DNA of 64,000 nt, from positions 186,001-250,000 of the forward strand of contig NZ_AP023368.1 in the NCBI RefSeq assembly GCF_014218355.1, read 5' to 3'. Source of the stretch: Anaerocolumna chitinilytica. GTDB lineage: Bacteria > Bacillota > Clostridia > Lachnospirales > Lachnospiraceae. A program made the position numbers and the translations under genes. Positions 9,106 to 18,724 of the stretch are shown one piece after another (position 1 is the first letter of the stretch; every line of letters starts with the position of its first letter). A model generated the notes under the pieces. That model worked only from the letters and a program-made list of their open reading frames with translations, was not told where the DNA came from and made no database searches.

Positions 9106-10750
9106 ATTCGTGGAAGGACTTCCAGAAGGCACCGTCTTTGTTTATGAGACTGTCAATGCTGGAAAAGGGTACCTTAAATTCCGGGAAGCCTGCAGCATAA
9201 GGTGCGATTGAGGTAGAGTCAAAGTAAAGGGTCAAAGTATCTGCATTCAGGTAGAAGAACTGGTTGCCGGTAACATAGGAGCCGTTGGAATCAAAATAAT
9301 AACCGGTGCCGTCTTTTATCTGTTTCTTTATTTCTTTGCTGACAATATTGTTCAGTGTTTTAATATAGCTGCTATCCTTTAAAAATAAGTCCTTAAATTC
9401 GTAAAATACACCAGTTTTAGCATCTATAAAATAGTAAAGACGGAAGGGGGTGCCATGGGCAGCGCCAAAGTAATAATCATATCCGGTCTTGCTGACAATA
9501 AGGAGGTCTTTTATCTGGTCTACGGAGAAGCTGTCATCAATTGTTAACCCATCCTTATCAGTAACCTTTTTTGCATTATCAGTAAAAAGGCTTACTAACT
9601 TATCGTTCACCTGTTTTTGTACAGTGGCATCGCTTAAGCCGCTTAGCTGAGGATAATACACGGTTACATATTTATTTGGCTTAAATTTAAGAGAATCCAC
9701 TATAACACCGGAGCTGAGAGTAGTGGTGGTAGGATTCTTCCAGATAACAGTTCCATCCAGTTTCAAATAAGAAAGCGTATTATCAATATCCGCCTGGACA
9801 ACATCACCTTGAACGGTTAAAGTGCCGCGGCCTTCCTGCTTGGGGAAGGAAGACACAATATTACCGGTTGTATCAATCAGATAGGTGTATTTACTGTCGG
9901 TGTAAGAAGCATAATTGTTATTGTAAACACTGAGATCATAGTATTTAAAGGAGGTCAGCTGCTTCCCGCTCTTATTGAACAGGGCAGAAGGCTTAATACT
10001 TACCAGATAACCTTCATCTGCGGCAAGCTTCTTCTTTACCCCGAACAGACCATTTCCAAGGTAGGTAACCTCACCGTAATTTGCTTTTAAGATAGTCTTT
10101 CCATTCAGATCCACAACGCCGCTTAAATAAGTCTTAGGATTGGTATAAATGGCATAGCCGTCATCGGTTATGTTGTAATAATAGTTTTTGTTTGTCAGAG
10201 AATAGGTCTTTAAAATTTTGCCCTGTTTGTTAATACGGTAATATTTACCTGACTTTGATACGATAGCAGTATTATCCTTACCAAAATTGCCGGTGTAATT
10301 ATAAACAGCCTTTAAAACAACTTTGCCCTGAGGGTTTATATAGCCGCTTTTATAGGTGGTATTGTCGGTAAAGGAAGCCAAGCCGTTATGAAAATCATTT
10401 AGGTAATTGGTTGTTGTATATAAGACTTCGCCTTTTGTATTGATAACCAGGTACTTATCATTCTGATTTACCACTGCTACACCGCTGGAAAAGTTTCTGG
10501 CCCAGGTATAGATGGGCTTTACTACCACGGCACCTGTACCGTCGATAAATCCATATAACTCCTTTCCGTCAACGGTGGTATGAATCAGATAAAGACTGGA
10601 ACTCTCGCTGGTGTTATTTGCTGTTACGGTGCTTTCTGTATTTATAGTGGAAGCACTTACCAGGTTCACGCTGCTGACGTTGCTGAAGGCAACGGTGAAA
10701 CATAAGGTTCCGACAATGGCAGTTTTTTTAAGATTATTTTTTGTTATCAC
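9104..10750 (-). CDS. Secreted WG-repeat protein with C-terminal DUF3298-like domain
   Basis: This 548-aa protein has an N-terminal signal peptide (hydrophobic stretch about residues 8-32, AS-A type cleavage). It then carries a series of WG/KWG-type beta repeats, recognisable as GFIDGTGAVVVKPIY, YLVINTKGEVL, GYINPQGKVVLKAVY and VVDLNGKTILKANY, to about residue 320. The C-terminal half (about 350-548) resembles the DUF4163/DUF3298 (RsiV/PdaC-like) surface domain, including VTVYYPQLSG and a late AAGFPEFKVPFSSI strand. It is probably exported and cell-surface or extracellular. Function is unknown; WG repeats are usually taken as protein- or glycan-interaction modules. It is monocistronic, with its own terminator at 9029-9105. 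Confidence 0.75.
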   Translation of the reverse strand: MITKNNLKKTAIVGTLCFTVAFSNVSSVNLVSASTINTESTVTANNTSESSSLYLIHTTVDGKELYGFIDGTGAVVVKPIYTWARNFSSGVAVVNQNDKYLVINTKGEVLYTTTNYLNDFHNGLASFTDNTTYKSGYINPQGKVVLKAVYNYTGNFGKDNTAIVSKSGKYYRINKQGKILKTYSLTNKNYYYNITDDGYAIYTNPKTYLSGVVDLNGKTILKANYGEVTYLGNGLFGVKKKLAADEGYLVSIKPSALFNKSGKQLTSFKYYDLSVYNNNYASYTDSKYTYLIDTTGNIVSSFPKQEGRGTLTVQGDVVQADIDNTLSYLKLDGTVIWKNPTTTTLSSGVIVDSLKFKPNKYVTVYYPQLSGLSDATVQKQVNDKLVSLFTDNAKKVTDKDGLTIDDSFSVDQIKDLLIVSKTGYDYYFGAAHGTPFRLYYFIDAKTGVFYEFKDLFLKDSSYIKTLNNIVSKEIKKQIKDGTGYYFDSNGSYVTGNQFFYLNADTLTLYFDSTSIAPYAAGFPEFKVPFSSIDSLINKDGAFWKSFHE

Positions 10751-10957
10751 TTTTCTTTCCTCCTAGTTAGAATATTTCTCGATATGTTTTATCTCACAAA
10801 TATATTATAGTATGTTTGCCTGAAAATGCACGTTACGTTTATATGAACTATATTAAGTTTTATTTACGAATTCATTAGCAGAATCGTTTAATGGAATTTT
10901 AAAGTAATTCTATGAAATATCAGTTCGAATTAAAAGGGCAGTCTTTCACAATGGGAC

Positions 10958-11053
10958 GGCAAATTACACAGAGCAGAAAGATTCTGCGATGATTTTAAAT
11001 CGCATACGCTGGTTCCAAGGCGCATGAGTTCTTTCTGCTCTGTATAATTTGCC
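10958..11053. repeat. 96-bp long inverted repeat in the gene-free stretch 10751-11265
   Basis: A 23-bp arm (10958-10980) pairs with 11031-11053 with one mismatch. The 50-bp centre contains a smaller symmetrical element. There is no T-run, so it is not an obvious terminator. It sits about 200 bp beyond the start of the WG-repeat gene and about 210 bp past the end of the methyltransferase gene. The rest of 10751-11265 shows nothing beyond AT-rich sequence. It may be a dispersed palindromic repeat; only one copy is seen here. Confidence 0.6.
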
Positions 11054-11265
11054 TGTGTAATATATTGAAACAGGACATTTGTTGGGCTATTCATAAAATG
11101 AGAAAACAAGAATTTGGAGAAAGGTTATGAATATGAAAAAATAAACTTTACAAACATTGGAACTAATATAAGGTAGAGCTTTTATCCATAAAAAAGGATG
11201 AAAGAAGGCTGATTGGTTGTGATATCAATCTAATTTTTAAGTACTGTATATTGAACTGCTATGCA

Positions 11266-12903
11266 CTAAGATTGTAAGACTTCAGTAAGCAGATTCTTTA
11301 AGGAAAGAGCTTCTTCAAAGTCAGTCTTTAATAAAAGAGCCTTATTAATGTGCTCCAGAGCTTTTTCGAATTCCTGCATATTATAATAACAAAGAGTCAG
11401 CTCATAATAGATGGCAGCATCTTCTCCGTAAAACTCCAGGGATGATTGAAAGAGTCGGATAGCATCTTTGTCATAGCCAAAGTACCCTAATAAGGTAGCC
11501 AGACAGTAGAACAGATTCTCATCTTCTCCGATAGGGAAATAGTATTCCCATACCTTATAAATAGCATCAATCAGTGTCTCCTTCGGGAAATCCTCTTCCT
11601 TTTCAATTCGGTTAAGCAATGTATTATAAAACTCCAGAAAAGTTCTGGCATCCCAGAGGGTATAACGCAGAAAGGTCAGCATTTCCCTGGTAGTCAGAGA
11701 GTTTTTTAAAGGAACAATGCCTTTCTTAAGGATATAGAAATCATCCGGTCCAATCCCTTCTGTAATCTCCTGATAAGTCATACGGGTCTCTCTAAAACTG
11801 TGAGCATGCTTACTGAGTAAAAACAGGGAGGTTGTTACACTTTCATGTTCATAGATGCTGTGCAGGGCACTTCCTCCAAGGTTCTTAAAATATAATTCTA
11901 TGGCGTGGAAGTTAACGGTCAGAGAGATAGAGCCGTGCTTTGACAGGAAGGGGTGATAGTTTTTATCCATGGAAGCAATTGTTCGGTAGCCTTTGTCCGT
12001 AGAAAGCAGAAGAATATCATCACCGAAGATATCCTGCAACCTTCTAATACAGCGCAGGGCAGTAACCGGCATGGAAAAGGCAGTGTCTTCCATACAGTCC
12101 TTATAAGATAGGAGAATGTCATTAAAATTAACATCCTCGTAATAATCATTACCCTCTATCCGGTTATCGGTATAATAGTAATCCAAACCCTCCAGTATAG
12201 AGTTATCTTTTCGGCTCTCACTTTCCTTTTGATTGTCTTTTTCCGTAATAGTAATCAGACCTTCATGGAGATTATTGCTTTTTACATAGAAAGTATCCTG
12301 AGGAATACTGTCAAAGGTATAGTTAGCAAACAGAATGAGGGGGTTTTTTAGTGCTTCCGGCTGTAATATTGTTTTACTGTACCGAAGGGACAGCTCCTTT
12401 CCATTTTCCATATCAAAGACGGCACAATCTAATACACCGCTTTCGAAATAAGGCTTCAGATAGCTGTGGTTCTGCCAGTATGTGACATTTCTCTCGGCAA
12501 GATCTGTGAGGATATATTTGAATTTTAGATCTTTGAGTGAGGAGTTATGAAGCATATGGAGAAATCTTTTCAGAAAGGTATAAGTAAAGCGTCCTACACC
12601 GGCAGCCAGCTCCATGATATAGATTGTAGTATCCTTATCAAATTCCGGAGTGGAAGAGAAGTCTCTAAGGTAACCGAAGACAGTCTTGGCATAAACATTT
12701 GCAATATAGGGATTTGTGGTAATGTATTGAGGTACAATTCCCTTAATCCAGGCTTTTGGTCCCTGGTTGGCATAAAAGTCTGCCTGTAATTTCCAAATCA
12801 TGGACTGGGACAAGGGTTTATCTGCTTCAAGGATGTTCCCAGGGCAGGAAGGGGTTTCAGTATGATTGCTTCGTTTAAGAGTATATTTTCTGGGCTTTTG
12901 CAT
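11266..12903 (-). CDS. MidA-like SAM-dependent methyltransferase with C-terminal TPR repeats
   Basis: This 545-aa cytoplasmic protein begins with a Rossmann methyltransferase core: the SAM-binding loop is IMELAAGVGRFTYTFLKRF (about residues 94-112), then YILTDLAERNVTYW. The later LLLSTDKGYRTI and HGSISLTVNFHAIELYF segments resemble the MidA/NDUFAF7 (DUF185) family. The last about 100 residues form TPR-like helices (YFPIGEDENLFYCLATLLGY, AIYYELTLCYYNMQEFEKAL, HINKALLLKTDFEEAL). The target is unknown; NDUFAF7 methylates an arginine of a complex I subunit, but that cannot be transferred here. It looks monocistronic with a GGAGGC site before the ATG. The fusion with TPRs suggests a protein substrate. 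Confidence 0.65.
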   Translation of the reverse strand: MQKPRKYTLKRSNHTETPSCPGNILEADKPLSQSMIWKLQADFYANQGPKAWIKGIVPQYITTNPYIANVYAKTVFGYLRDFSSTPEFDKDTTIYIMELAAGVGRFTYTFLKRFLHMLHNSSLKDLKFKYILTDLAERNVTYWQNHSYLKPYFESGVLDCAVFDMENGKELSLRYSKTILQPEALKNPLILFANYTFDSIPQDTFYVKSNNLHEGLITITEKDNQKESESRKDNSILEGLDYYYTDNRIEGNDYYEDVNFNDILLSYKDCMEDTAFSMPVTALRCIRRLQDIFGDDILLLSTDKGYRTIASMDKNYHPFLSKHGSISLTVNFHAIELYFKNLGGSALHSIYEHESVTTSLFLLSKHAHSFRETRMTYQEITEGIGPDDFYILKKGIVPLKNSLTTREMLTFLRYTLWDARTFLEFYNTLLNRIEKEEDFPKETLIDAIYKVWEYYFPIGEDENLFYCLATLLGYFGYDKDAIRLFQSSLEFYGEDAAIYYELTLCYYNMQEFEKALEHINKALLLKTDFEEALSLKNLLTEVLQS

Positions 12904-13029
12904 GTGAATATTGCCTCCGTTATTGTATGATGTGAAACCTTGCCCGGAGAAAAATGAAACAGGACATGGTATTGTTTTGCAGTAGAATTATACAATAGTT
13001 ACCTGAAAAAAACTACTCATAGTATAAGG

Positions 13030-15363
13030 CTAACCGCGATAGCCGGAAGGTGGAATCCCGACCACCTTTTTGAAAGCTCTGCGAAAGGATAAGGAGCTGG
13101 TATAACCAACTCTTTCGGCTATTTCCTCTATTGTAAGTTCTTTTTGCTTAATGAGTTCGCAAGCTTTGTTAATTCGTATGGTTTCAAGGTATTTACTGAA
13201 GGTCTGGTCTACGTATTTCTTAAAATATTGAGAGAAATAAGACTCGGACATGTGGAATTCTCTTGCCATCAAGCTTACGCTAAGCAGGTTATTGTGGTAA
13301 TTTTCATTGATGAAACCCAGCATATCTTCAAAGAGCAGACTGTCAGAGGGAGTGCTCTTAATTGCAAAGATAATTCGGCGGTATGCTTCCAGGATACGTT
13401 CGCATTCATTTTCAGTATTCAGGATGTTCAGATTAACCTTAAATAATCCATGTATATGAATATTTAGTTTAAATTCCTGCAGCAAGCGGATAATACCGGT
13501 CTGCATATCCATAAACAGCTTTATAATCGTACTCTGGGACAGATTTCTCTTCTTTAAATTCTCGGTGAAGATATAATCCAGTAACTGCTCTGTCTCTGCT
13601 AAATTCCCGGCACTAACAAGGCTCTTTAGCTTCATTTCTATTACATTGGGATAGAAATAAAAAGAAGGCTCTGTTACCATATCTTCATAAAAGTTCACTC
13701 TGCTATTAGGAATCTGGTTAATGATCTGATCCATGGTCATAACCGCTTCGTTATAGGAGAGAGGAATATCACTGAGATTTGTATAGAGATTTCCGCAGCA
13801 GCAGCGAATCTCTTCTGAGAATTTTTCGTGGATTTCATTCAGCTCTGTTGTAAATGCTTCCTCCAGCATAATTTTGTTAGTTTTGGCATCTGAGCTGGTA
13901 AAAAATATCAGTACACCCAGTTTTTCAAAAGACATAACATGGGTATAAGTACGAAACTGCATACGGGGAACCGCCAGGTGCTCTGTAAATAGCTGCACCA
14001 GATTTTTATCGGAAAAGGTCTCTTCCTCCAGATTACTTTCTGCGGTACCAAAGGAAAACAGGATAAAAGCATACATATCAGCCTTTAAGTCCAGCTCCAG
14101 ATATTTTGCATTTACCAGAATCTCAAGCTCATTGTTAAAGGCACCGTTTAGAAGCTTCTCATAAAAGGCCCGGACCAGAATAATTCGTTGTTCTGCTATC
14201 GCAAGAGTCATTTCCTCATTGTTCTTAAGCATAGTGCGCATCTCTTTCCCGAGAGCGGAGAGAGACAAAATATTGGAACCATCCTTACTCTGAAATTCAT
14301 ACAGGATATCCTCAAGAGGAATCGAGTTCCGTCTGCTGAACTGAATGCAGAGAATCAGTCCGACGATAAAAAGTATGAACATAATGCTGTAAAATAAGTG
14401 CTTTATGTAAGCAATTCCCCCCATTATCTCTTCAATGGGAGAGATGGAGACATAACACCAGCCGTTATAGGCGGACTTGGTATAGGTTATCAGGGAGAGC
14501 TGACCGTTTAATTTCTTATAGAAACTGCCCTTTGAATCTTTGAAGGTAAAAGGGTCCCGGGGCAGGCTGAATTTCTCACCATAGGTTCCATAGATGATAT
14601 TCTGGTTTTCATCGGTAATAAAGGCACAGCCATAATCTCCAACAGGTACATAATCCAGAGCACTTAGAATCGTGTCACTGATTAAGACGGTCATGGTAGC
14701 TGGGCTGTTATGCTTGTAATTATTCAGATAAGGCAGGGACACCATATAAAGGACTCCCTGCTTTGTCTGGAAATTGTATTCTTTCGTAAAATTCTTCTTG
14801 TTTATCATTTTAATATTTCCCAGTACGTCACGGTTGTGGTACTGGTCAAGCACCTGTTCTTTAAAAGCCTTGTAATTTAAGCCGCTGTAGGATACCCGCT
14901 GACTATAATAGTTTTCTCTGCCATAGATGATAGAACTGCCGTCGTATACCAAATCAGGACCGTTAAAGTACAGGGCGAAATCATAGTCAAATCCTGCATA
15001 AGTAATTAAAGCATTCATTTCGTTTCTCGCCTGGTACAATTGCATAATATCTTTTGTGCCGTTGGTTGGCTGGGCTGTCATATACAAGAGCTTATACATG
15101 GAGGTGTTTTTTTCCAAAGAAACTGCCATACTGTCAATCTTTTTGATAGCAGCATCCATATTGGCGCAGCAATCACTGTTAAGCAGGGAACGCATGTCTT
15201 CTTCTTTTTTTTCAATCATATCGTAGCTGATATTAAAGATTAGAGGCATGACAATCAGAGGGATAAACAAAATTAATACATAGGATACTAAAAAACGCAT
15301 AAATATCTTGTTCCTGGTCAGCTTATTATATACACTTGTGAAAGTGGAACGGATATGTTTCAT
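13030..15363 (-). CDS. Membrane-anchored AraC-family sensor-regulator
   Basis: This 777-aa one-component sensor has TM1 at about residues 22-46, a roughly 250-residue extracytoplasmic domain of the Cache type (YGRENYYSQRVSYSG; YGCAFITDENQNIIYGTYG), TM2 at about 322-342, a long cytoplasmic linker and a C-terminal AraC helix-turn-helix pair (about 680-775; MAREFHMSESYFSQYFKKYV and IAERVGYTSSLSFRRAFKKVVGIPPSGYR). It is divergent from the Lpl-type importer operon at 15802, and such regulators normally activate that operon when an oligosaccharide is sensed outside the cell. This makes it functionally equivalent to a YesM/YesN pair in one chain. The SD is AAGGGGTT before the ATG. Confidence 0.9.
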   Translation of the reverse strand: MKHIRSTFTSVYNKLTRNKIFMRFLVSYVLILFIPLIVMPLIFNISYDMIEKKEEDMRSLLNSDCCANMDAAIKKIDSMAVSLEKNTSMYKLLYMTAQPTNGTKDIMQLYQARNEMNALITYAGFDYDFALYFNGPDLVYDGSSIIYGRENYYSQRVSYSGLNYKAFKEQVLDQYHNRDVLGNIKMINKKNFTKEYNFQTKQGVLYMVSLPYLNNYKHNSPATMTVLISDTILSALDYVPVGDYGCAFITDENQNIIYGTYGEKFSLPRDPFTFKDSKGSFYKKLNGQLSLITYTKSAYNGWCYVSISPIEEIMGGIAYIKHLFYSIMFILFIVGLILCIQFSRRNSIPLEDILYEFQSKDGSNILSLSALGKEMRTMLKNNEEMTLAIAEQRIILVRAFYEKLLNGAFNNELEILVNAKYLELDLKADMYAFILFSFGTAESNLEEETFSDKNLVQLFTEHLAVPRMQFRTYTHVMSFEKLGVLIFFTSSDAKTNKIMLEEAFTTELNEIHEKFSEEIRCCCGNLYTNLSDIPLSYNEAVMTMDQIINQIPNSRVNFYEDMVTEPSFYFYPNVIEMKLKSLVSAGNLAETEQLLDYIFTENLKKRNLSQSTIIKLFMDMQTGIIRLLQEFKLNIHIHGLFKVNLNILNTENECERILEAYRRIIFAIKSTPSDSLLFEDMLGFINENYHNNLLSVSLMAREFHMSESYFSQYFKKYVDQTFSKYLETIRINKACELIKQKELTIEEIAERVGYTSSLSFRRAFKKVVGIPPSGYRG

Positions 15364-15801
15364 AAATAATAACCCCTTGCTCTATCGCTTAATTTAGAAT
15401 GATTTGGATATTATGTATCAAATATTTAAAAAGCATGGCTGTGTATAGTATAATATATCTAATTTTATAAATCAAAGCTTTATTGCTTACATTTTGATGG
15501 GAACCAGTTTAATCAAGGATTTTTCCCCAAACTCAGTAGAATTTGAACGGTAATATAAGAATTTGTATGCTGAGAAAATTCCATAAAAAACGACCGCAGC
15601 AGGAAGAAAAGTATCCCTTATAAGCAATTGTATGCTGTAATTCATGTTGCTTTGGTGAATATGTATCCCAAAAATCAAAATTGTATCTTTCTTTTAGAGG
15701 TTATCTACAACATAATACTCTTGTACGATACGGCAACGGATGGGGCCCCGCCGATTGTATGAACCACACTAAAATTATTAATATCTAGGAGGAGATAAGA
15801 C
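15364..15801. other. Divergent intergenic region, 438 bp
   Basis: This AT-rich stretch lies between the AraC-type sensor and the Lpl-like operon and presumably holds both promoters and the activator site. I see no convincing gene: the minus-strand open frame 15487-15678 has no ribosome site or recognisable product. There is a strong GGAGGAG site (15788-15794) immediately before the binding-protein ATG. No riboswitch or strong palindrome was recognised. Confidence 0.5.
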
Positions 15802-17520
15802 ATGAATAAAAGAATCCGACGTATTTCTGCAATTCTTATGATAACTGTCATGGTGATGTCGGGACTTAGCGGGTGCGGCAAGACTTCCGAAACTTCTGTT
15901 AATAAGAACACAGGAGATAAGAAAAATGGAGAGGAAGCTACAGCCAGTACATTGAATGAACTGGGAACCTTCCCCCTCAGCAATGAAAAGCAGACCTTTT
16001 CTATTATGATACCTCAGTTAGGCACAGAAGATGTAACAAAATGCTATGTAAACGATGCCTATGAAAAGAAGACCAATGTCTCCATCAAGTGGATTGTAGT
16101 ACCGGCTGATTCCTGGAACCAAAAAGTATCCATTGTTATGGCCAGTGGTGATCTTCCGGATGTAATCTGCGGAATGGATACTTATAATGTAACACCTACC
16201 AACGAATTGCTCTATGCGAATCAAGGGCTGATAATTCCCTTAAATGATGTGATTGAAAAAAACAGTACGAACTTTAAGAATCTGATGAAAGATGACCCTC
16301 AGATAAAGAAACTGATATCACAAAATGACGGCAGCATCTATTCCTTGCCTGGAATCTCTGTATGCTACCACTGCAACTATTCTCAGAAAATGTATATTAA
16401 CAGTACGTGGCTTAAAAATCTTGGTCTTGATATGCCTACCACCATTGATGAATATTACAATGTGTTAAAGGCTTTTAAAGAAAAAGATGCCAATGGTAAC
16501 GGAGATCCAAACGATGAGATACCTCTTATTGCTAATGCAGGCGGCTGGCATACACAGCTGGACGGTTTCCTTATGAATGCCTTTACATATTGTGATGCTG
16601 ATACCCATATGGCAGTAGAAGACGGTAAGTTAATTTATACTGCAACCACGGACAAATACCGTGAGGGAGTAAAGTTCTTAAATAAATTATTTAATGAAGG
16701 CCTCTTAAGTCCCGAGTCCTTTACCAATAACCAGGAAACCAATGCAAAGATTAATGTTTCCAATGGGGAATATGCTATGTTTGGTTCTTATCCTACCGCT
16801 TATCAGATCTATTCCGGAGATACGGATATCTGGAAACAGTATGATATTTTACCGCCTTTAAAGGGAGCAGATGGTGTTGCTACTACACCTAATTATGAAT
16901 TGACAAGAGATGTTATCCGTGGAAATATGGTTATCACTTCTGCAGCGAAAGACCCGGATTTAATTATGCGCTGGATTGATTACTTCTACAGTGATGAAGG
17001 AACGATGTTCCGTACAGGTCGTGAAGGCATCGAATGGAGAAAAGCAGAAAAGGGAGAGTTAGGCTTTGACGGCGAGCAGGCTGACTATGCAAGCCTTCAG
17101 ACACCGAAGGATGACCCTTATTATGGAAATATTGATTTCTCACAGAGCGTTCCTTTAATGTATTCTAAGAAATACAGGGAAGGTGCTGTTGCCGCAGCGG
17201 ATTTCAGGGATAACAGCATTACAAACGGAACGGAAATACAGTTGTTTAGAGGGACAAAGGCATATGAAGCAGTTGCCAGAAGTGTTGAAGATAGTATTCC
17301 TACCCTTAATGTAAAATCAGAGGAAGCCAGTGATTATTCCAGATTGCAGACAGAAATAAAAGATTATCAGGATGAAGCTCTGGTAAAATTCATCACCGGC
17401 AGCCTTGATATCAACAGCGATAAGGATTGGGAGAGCTATAAGACAGATCTTGATAACATGGGATTAAAGCAGTATCTGGATATCAGTAACGAAGCTTACC
17501 AGAACTACCTGTCCAGATAA
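15802..17520 (+). CDS. Extracellular sugar-binding lipoprotein (LplA-like)
   Basis: This 572-aa lipoprotein has a signal peptide ending in the lipobox LSGC (Cys at about residue 25). It belongs to the large (about 55-60 kDa) binding proteins that work with LplB/LplC-type permeases. Diagnostic stretches are DLPDVICGMDTYN, NQGLIIPLNDVIEKN, a YSLPG motif, the DANGNGDPNDEIPL segment (a calcium-binding-like loop common in this group) and MRWIDYFYSDEG. It should deliver an oligosaccharide to the permeases encoded downstream. The ATG follows GGAGGAG. It is the first gene of the operon running to 27418, controlled by the divergent AraC sensor. Confidence 0.9.
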   Translation: MNKRIRRISAILMITVMVMSGLSGCGKTSETSVNKNTGDKKNGEEATASTLNELGTFPLSNEKQTFSIMIPQLGTEDVTKCYVNDAYEKKTNVSIKWIVVPADSWNQKVSIVMASGDLPDVICGMDTYNVTPTNELLYANQGLIIPLNDVIEKNSTNFKNLMKDDPQIKKLISQNDGSIYSLPGISVCYHCNYSQKMYINSTWLKNLGLDMPTTIDEYYNVLKAFKEKDANGNGDPNDEIPLIANAGGWHTQLDGFLMNAFTYCDADTHMAVEDGKLIYTATTDKYREGVKFLNKLFNEGLLSPESFTNNQETNAKINVSNGEYAMFGSYPTAYQIYSGDTDIWKQYDILPPLKGADGVATTPNYELTRDVIRGNMVITSAAKDPDLIMRWIDYFYSDEGTMFRTGREGIEWRKAEKGELGFDGEQADYASLQTPKDDPYYGNIDFSQSVPLMYSKKYREGAVAAADFRDNSITNGTEIQLFRGTKAYEAVARSVEDSIPTLNVKSEEASDYSRLQTEIKDYQDEALVKFITGSLDINSDKDWESYKTDLDNMGLKQYLDISNEAYQNYLSR

Positions 17521-17532
17521 GATAACTAAATG

Positions 17533-17693
17533 CATCTGCTGCATACGATTAGGGGAATTACTCCGTGAGTATGCGGCAGATGTTAGTACATCATAGGTTA
17601 ATTATCACTTGATTTTACACCGGCCTTTCGTCTGTGTTTCACTATCCTCAGGCAGTGCCACAGTACGAATGTGAACATAGCTGAGGCTTTTTT
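17533..17693 (+). promoter_or_regulatory. Hairpins between binding-protein and permease genes (attenuator-like)
   Basis: The 256-bp gap after the binding-protein gene holds two structures. A 14-bp stem pairs 17533-17546 with 17569-17582 and has no T-run. Further on, CCTCAG (17646-17651) pairs with CTGAGG (17681-17686) and is followed by seven Ts (17688-17694), a weak intrinsic terminator. Partial termination or mRNA processing here would give more binding protein than permease, as is usual for sugar importers. This is an inference from position. Confidence 0.45.
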
Positions 17694-17776
17694 CTGCCTT
17701 GCACTGACGAGATATCAAGTGCAGGTATCAAGTAAAACTATGAAATGTGTGCTAGATTTCATGAGAGGAAGATCAT

Positions 17777-18703
17777 ATGCAAAATAAAACAAAATATAAA
17801 GTTAATCATAAAAGAAAAAGGCTCTCTCATTGGAGACTTTACCTGATGCTGCTTCCGCCGGTGATTTACTTGATTATCTTCAAGTACTGGCCAATCTACG
17901 GACTGCAGATTGCATTCAGAGAGTATACGCCGGTATTGGGTTTTAGCGGCAGTCCTTGGGTAGGATTGAAGCACTTTAAGAATTTCTTCTCTTCTTATCA
18001 GTTTGTCAGGCTTTTATCCAATACCCTGATTCTGGGAACCATCTCCCTGATTGCAAGTATTCCCTGCCCTATTATACTGGCCTTATCCATTAATGCTGCA
18101 AAGCAGAGGAAACTGGCAAAGGCGGTACAGCTAATCACCTATGCGCCTTATTTTATCTCCACCGTTATCCTGGTATCTCTGGTTACTCAGTTGCTTGCAG
18201 TAAGAGGCGGTATGTTTAATGTAGTGCGTGGCTGGATGGGTATGGATGCAGTGAATCTCTTATCCGACCCCGGTGCGTTCAGACCTATTTATATCCTTTC
18301 CGGTATTTGGCAGGGAACAGGGTATGGGGCTATCATCTATCTGGCCTCTCTGGCAGGTGTCAGCCCGGACTTATATGAAGCTGCCAAATTAGACGGTGCT
18401 ACCATAATGCAGAGGATAAGATATATCGATCTGCCGAGCATTATGCCGGTTGTAGTAATACTTGCCATTATGAATTGCGGCAGTATTATAAATGTTGGTT
18501 TTGAAAAAGTATTGCTGTTACAGAACCAGATGAATATGTCAACTTCAGATGTAATTTCCACTTATGTGTACCGAATCGGAATCGGCTCCTCACAATTTAG
18601 CTATTCTACGGCCATTGGTCTGTTTAATTCCATTGTGTCCGTAATATTGCTGCTGCTGGTCAACTGGTTTTCCAAAAAGGCCACAGAGACTAGTTTATTC
18701 TAA
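17777..18703 (+). CDS. Sugar ABC permease, LplB type
   Basis: This 308-aa membrane protein has six TM segments. The N-terminal part LMLLPPVIYLIIFKYWPIYGLQIAFREYTP and the EAA loop EAAKLDGATIMQRIRYIDLPSIMPV are characteristic of LplB/YtcP-type CUT1 permeases paired with large binding lipoproteins. The start codon follows AGAGGAAG. Its partner permease begins 21 bp later. No ATPase gene is present, so a shared MsmX-like subunit must energise transport. Confidence 0.93.
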   Translation: MQNKTKYKVNHKRKRLSHWRLYLMLLPPVIYLIIFKYWPIYGLQIAFREYTPVLGFSGSPWVGLKHFKNFFSSYQFVRLLSNTLILGTISLIASIPCPIILALSINAAKQRKLAKAVQLITYAPYFISTVILVSLVTQLLAVRGGMFNVVRGWMGMDAVNLLSDPGAFRPIYILSGIWQGTGYGAIIYLASLAGVSPDLYEAAKLDGATIMQRIRYIDLPSIMPVVVILAIMNCGSIINVGFEKVLLLQNQMNMSTSDVISTYVYRIGIGSSQFSYSTAIGLFNSIVSVILLLLVNWFSKKATETSLF

Positions 18704-18724
18704 GGAAGGAAAGGGGTATGATTC

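Noticed and set aside
15487..15678. 63-codon minus-strand open frame in the intergenic region before the Lpl operon
   Set aside because: No ribosome site, no recognisable motif, and it lies across the expected divergent promoters.
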